NCBI GenBank assembly: GCA_964472505.1
Contig: CAYYQW010000136.1
Coordinates: 1 to 6,047, forward strand
DNA from: JAYEIA01 sp964472505
GTDB taxonomy: Bacteria > Bacteroidota > Bacteroidia > Bacteroidales > JAADGE01
Length of the DNA stretch: 6,047 bases
Direction: 5' to 3'
The position numbers were made by a program, and so were the translations under genes. The notes beneath the pieces were generated by a model. The model saw only the letters and a list, made by a program, of their open reading frames with translations. It was not told where the DNA came from and did not search any database. Positions 5,815 to 6,047 of this stretch are shown one piece after another. The number at the start of each line of letters is the position of its first letter. Position 1 is the first letter of the stretch.

Positions 5815-5954
5815 TAAAATTTCGGCAGAACGGGTATTTTTATCAAAATTTCCTACTTTTATCTTTTGAAAAAGTGATTTTAATAAAAATTTTATTGAAT
5901 TAGGCACATGAGTAATATCAAAATTAAAGTTACAGCATGTCGTTAAATATGTGG

Positions 5955-6006
5955 TTCCCCCTTAGAAAATGCTTGTTCCGATTATTTCGGAAGGGGACAG
6001 GGGGAT
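5955..6006. repeat. GC-rich imperfect hairpin near the window end
   Basis: TCCCCCT (5956-5962) pairs with AGGGGGA (5999-6005), enclosing a smaller TTCCG/CGGAA hairpin (5976-5980 with 5988-5992). On the minus strand the segment 5989-6003 reads CCCCTGTCCCCTTCC, close to CCCCTGACCCTTCC in the MITE interior (110-123). It may be a diverged interspersed palindromic element or part of an element cut by the window edge. The rest of 5778-6047 shows no gene; the final 40 nt are plain AT-rich sequence. Confidence 0.5.
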
Positions 6007-6047
6007 TGATTGATGCAAAAATGTAAGTAAAATCAGATTTAGTAGCT

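Noticed and set aside
5778..5846. 23-codon upstream extension of trpS
   Set aside because: It covers the probable -7 box at 5807-5814; TrpRS proteins begin near the VLSGIRSTG motif.
5882..5896. AT-only palindrome AATAAAA/TTTTATT
   Set aside because: Low-complexity A/T palindromes are frequent by chance in this composition, and it is not positioned at the end of any gene.
5919..5926. A second minus-strand TAATTTTG box upstream of trpS
   Set aside because: It matches the short consensus but has no TTG at the right distance and lies 141 nt from the ATG; such matches are expected by chance in AT-rich DNA.
5908..5946. Tiny open frame starting ATGAGTAAT near the window end
   Set aside because: It has only 12 sense codons, no promoter, and nothing else suggests coding.

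Overview
This AT-rich window looks like ordinary chromosome from a member of the Bacteroidota. Three observations support that. Four genes are preceded by a close match to the Bacteroidota sigma-factor -7 element TAnnTTTG, and two of these also have an upstream TTG at 18-19 nt. The start codons have A/T-rich leaders with no Shine-Dalgarno sequence. The gene content fits the phylum: a DUF6427-like membrane protein lies inside a purine operon. A finer placement cannot be made from the sequence alone.

Layout. Positions 20-253 are a 234-bp non-coding mobile element (MITE) with perfect 15-bp terminal inverted repeats and a perfect 8-bp flanking duplication. The GTAA termini and 8-bp duplication match the IS66 family. 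It sits 25 nt upstream of a gene for an MTH1187/YkoF-type thiamine-binding-family protein (279-590). Next is an 86-residue protein of unknown function with its own promoter (667-927). A terminator follows, and it overlaps the promoter of the purine operon purD - membrane protein - purQ (1013-3980). The genes of this operon are tightly packed (5-nt gap, then an ATGA overlap). frr (ribosome recycling factor, 4036-4608) has its own promoter starting at the purQ stop codon. Downstream of frr are a heptanucleotide tandem array (4630-4692) and a strong two-way terminator (4735-4769) separating it from the convergent trpS (tryptophanyl-tRNA synthetase, minus strand, 5777-4788). The last 270 nt hold the trpS promoter region and a GC-rich imperfect hairpin that resembles part of the MITE interior; no gene is visible there.

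How the genes work together. PurD (step 2) and PurQ (glutaminase subunit for step 4) belong to de novo IMP synthesis. A separate PurQ implies the multi-subunit PurL/PurS/PurQ enzyme, with the partners outside this window. Frr and TrpS are translation housekeeping genes. The membrane protein between the purine genes has no assigned role.

I do not see a new defence, secretion or biosynthetic system here. The most noteworthy items are the intact-looking IS66-type MITE with its target duplication, the unknown membrane protein locked between purD and purQ, the two-variant heptamer array, and the small EF-hand-reminiscent protein.
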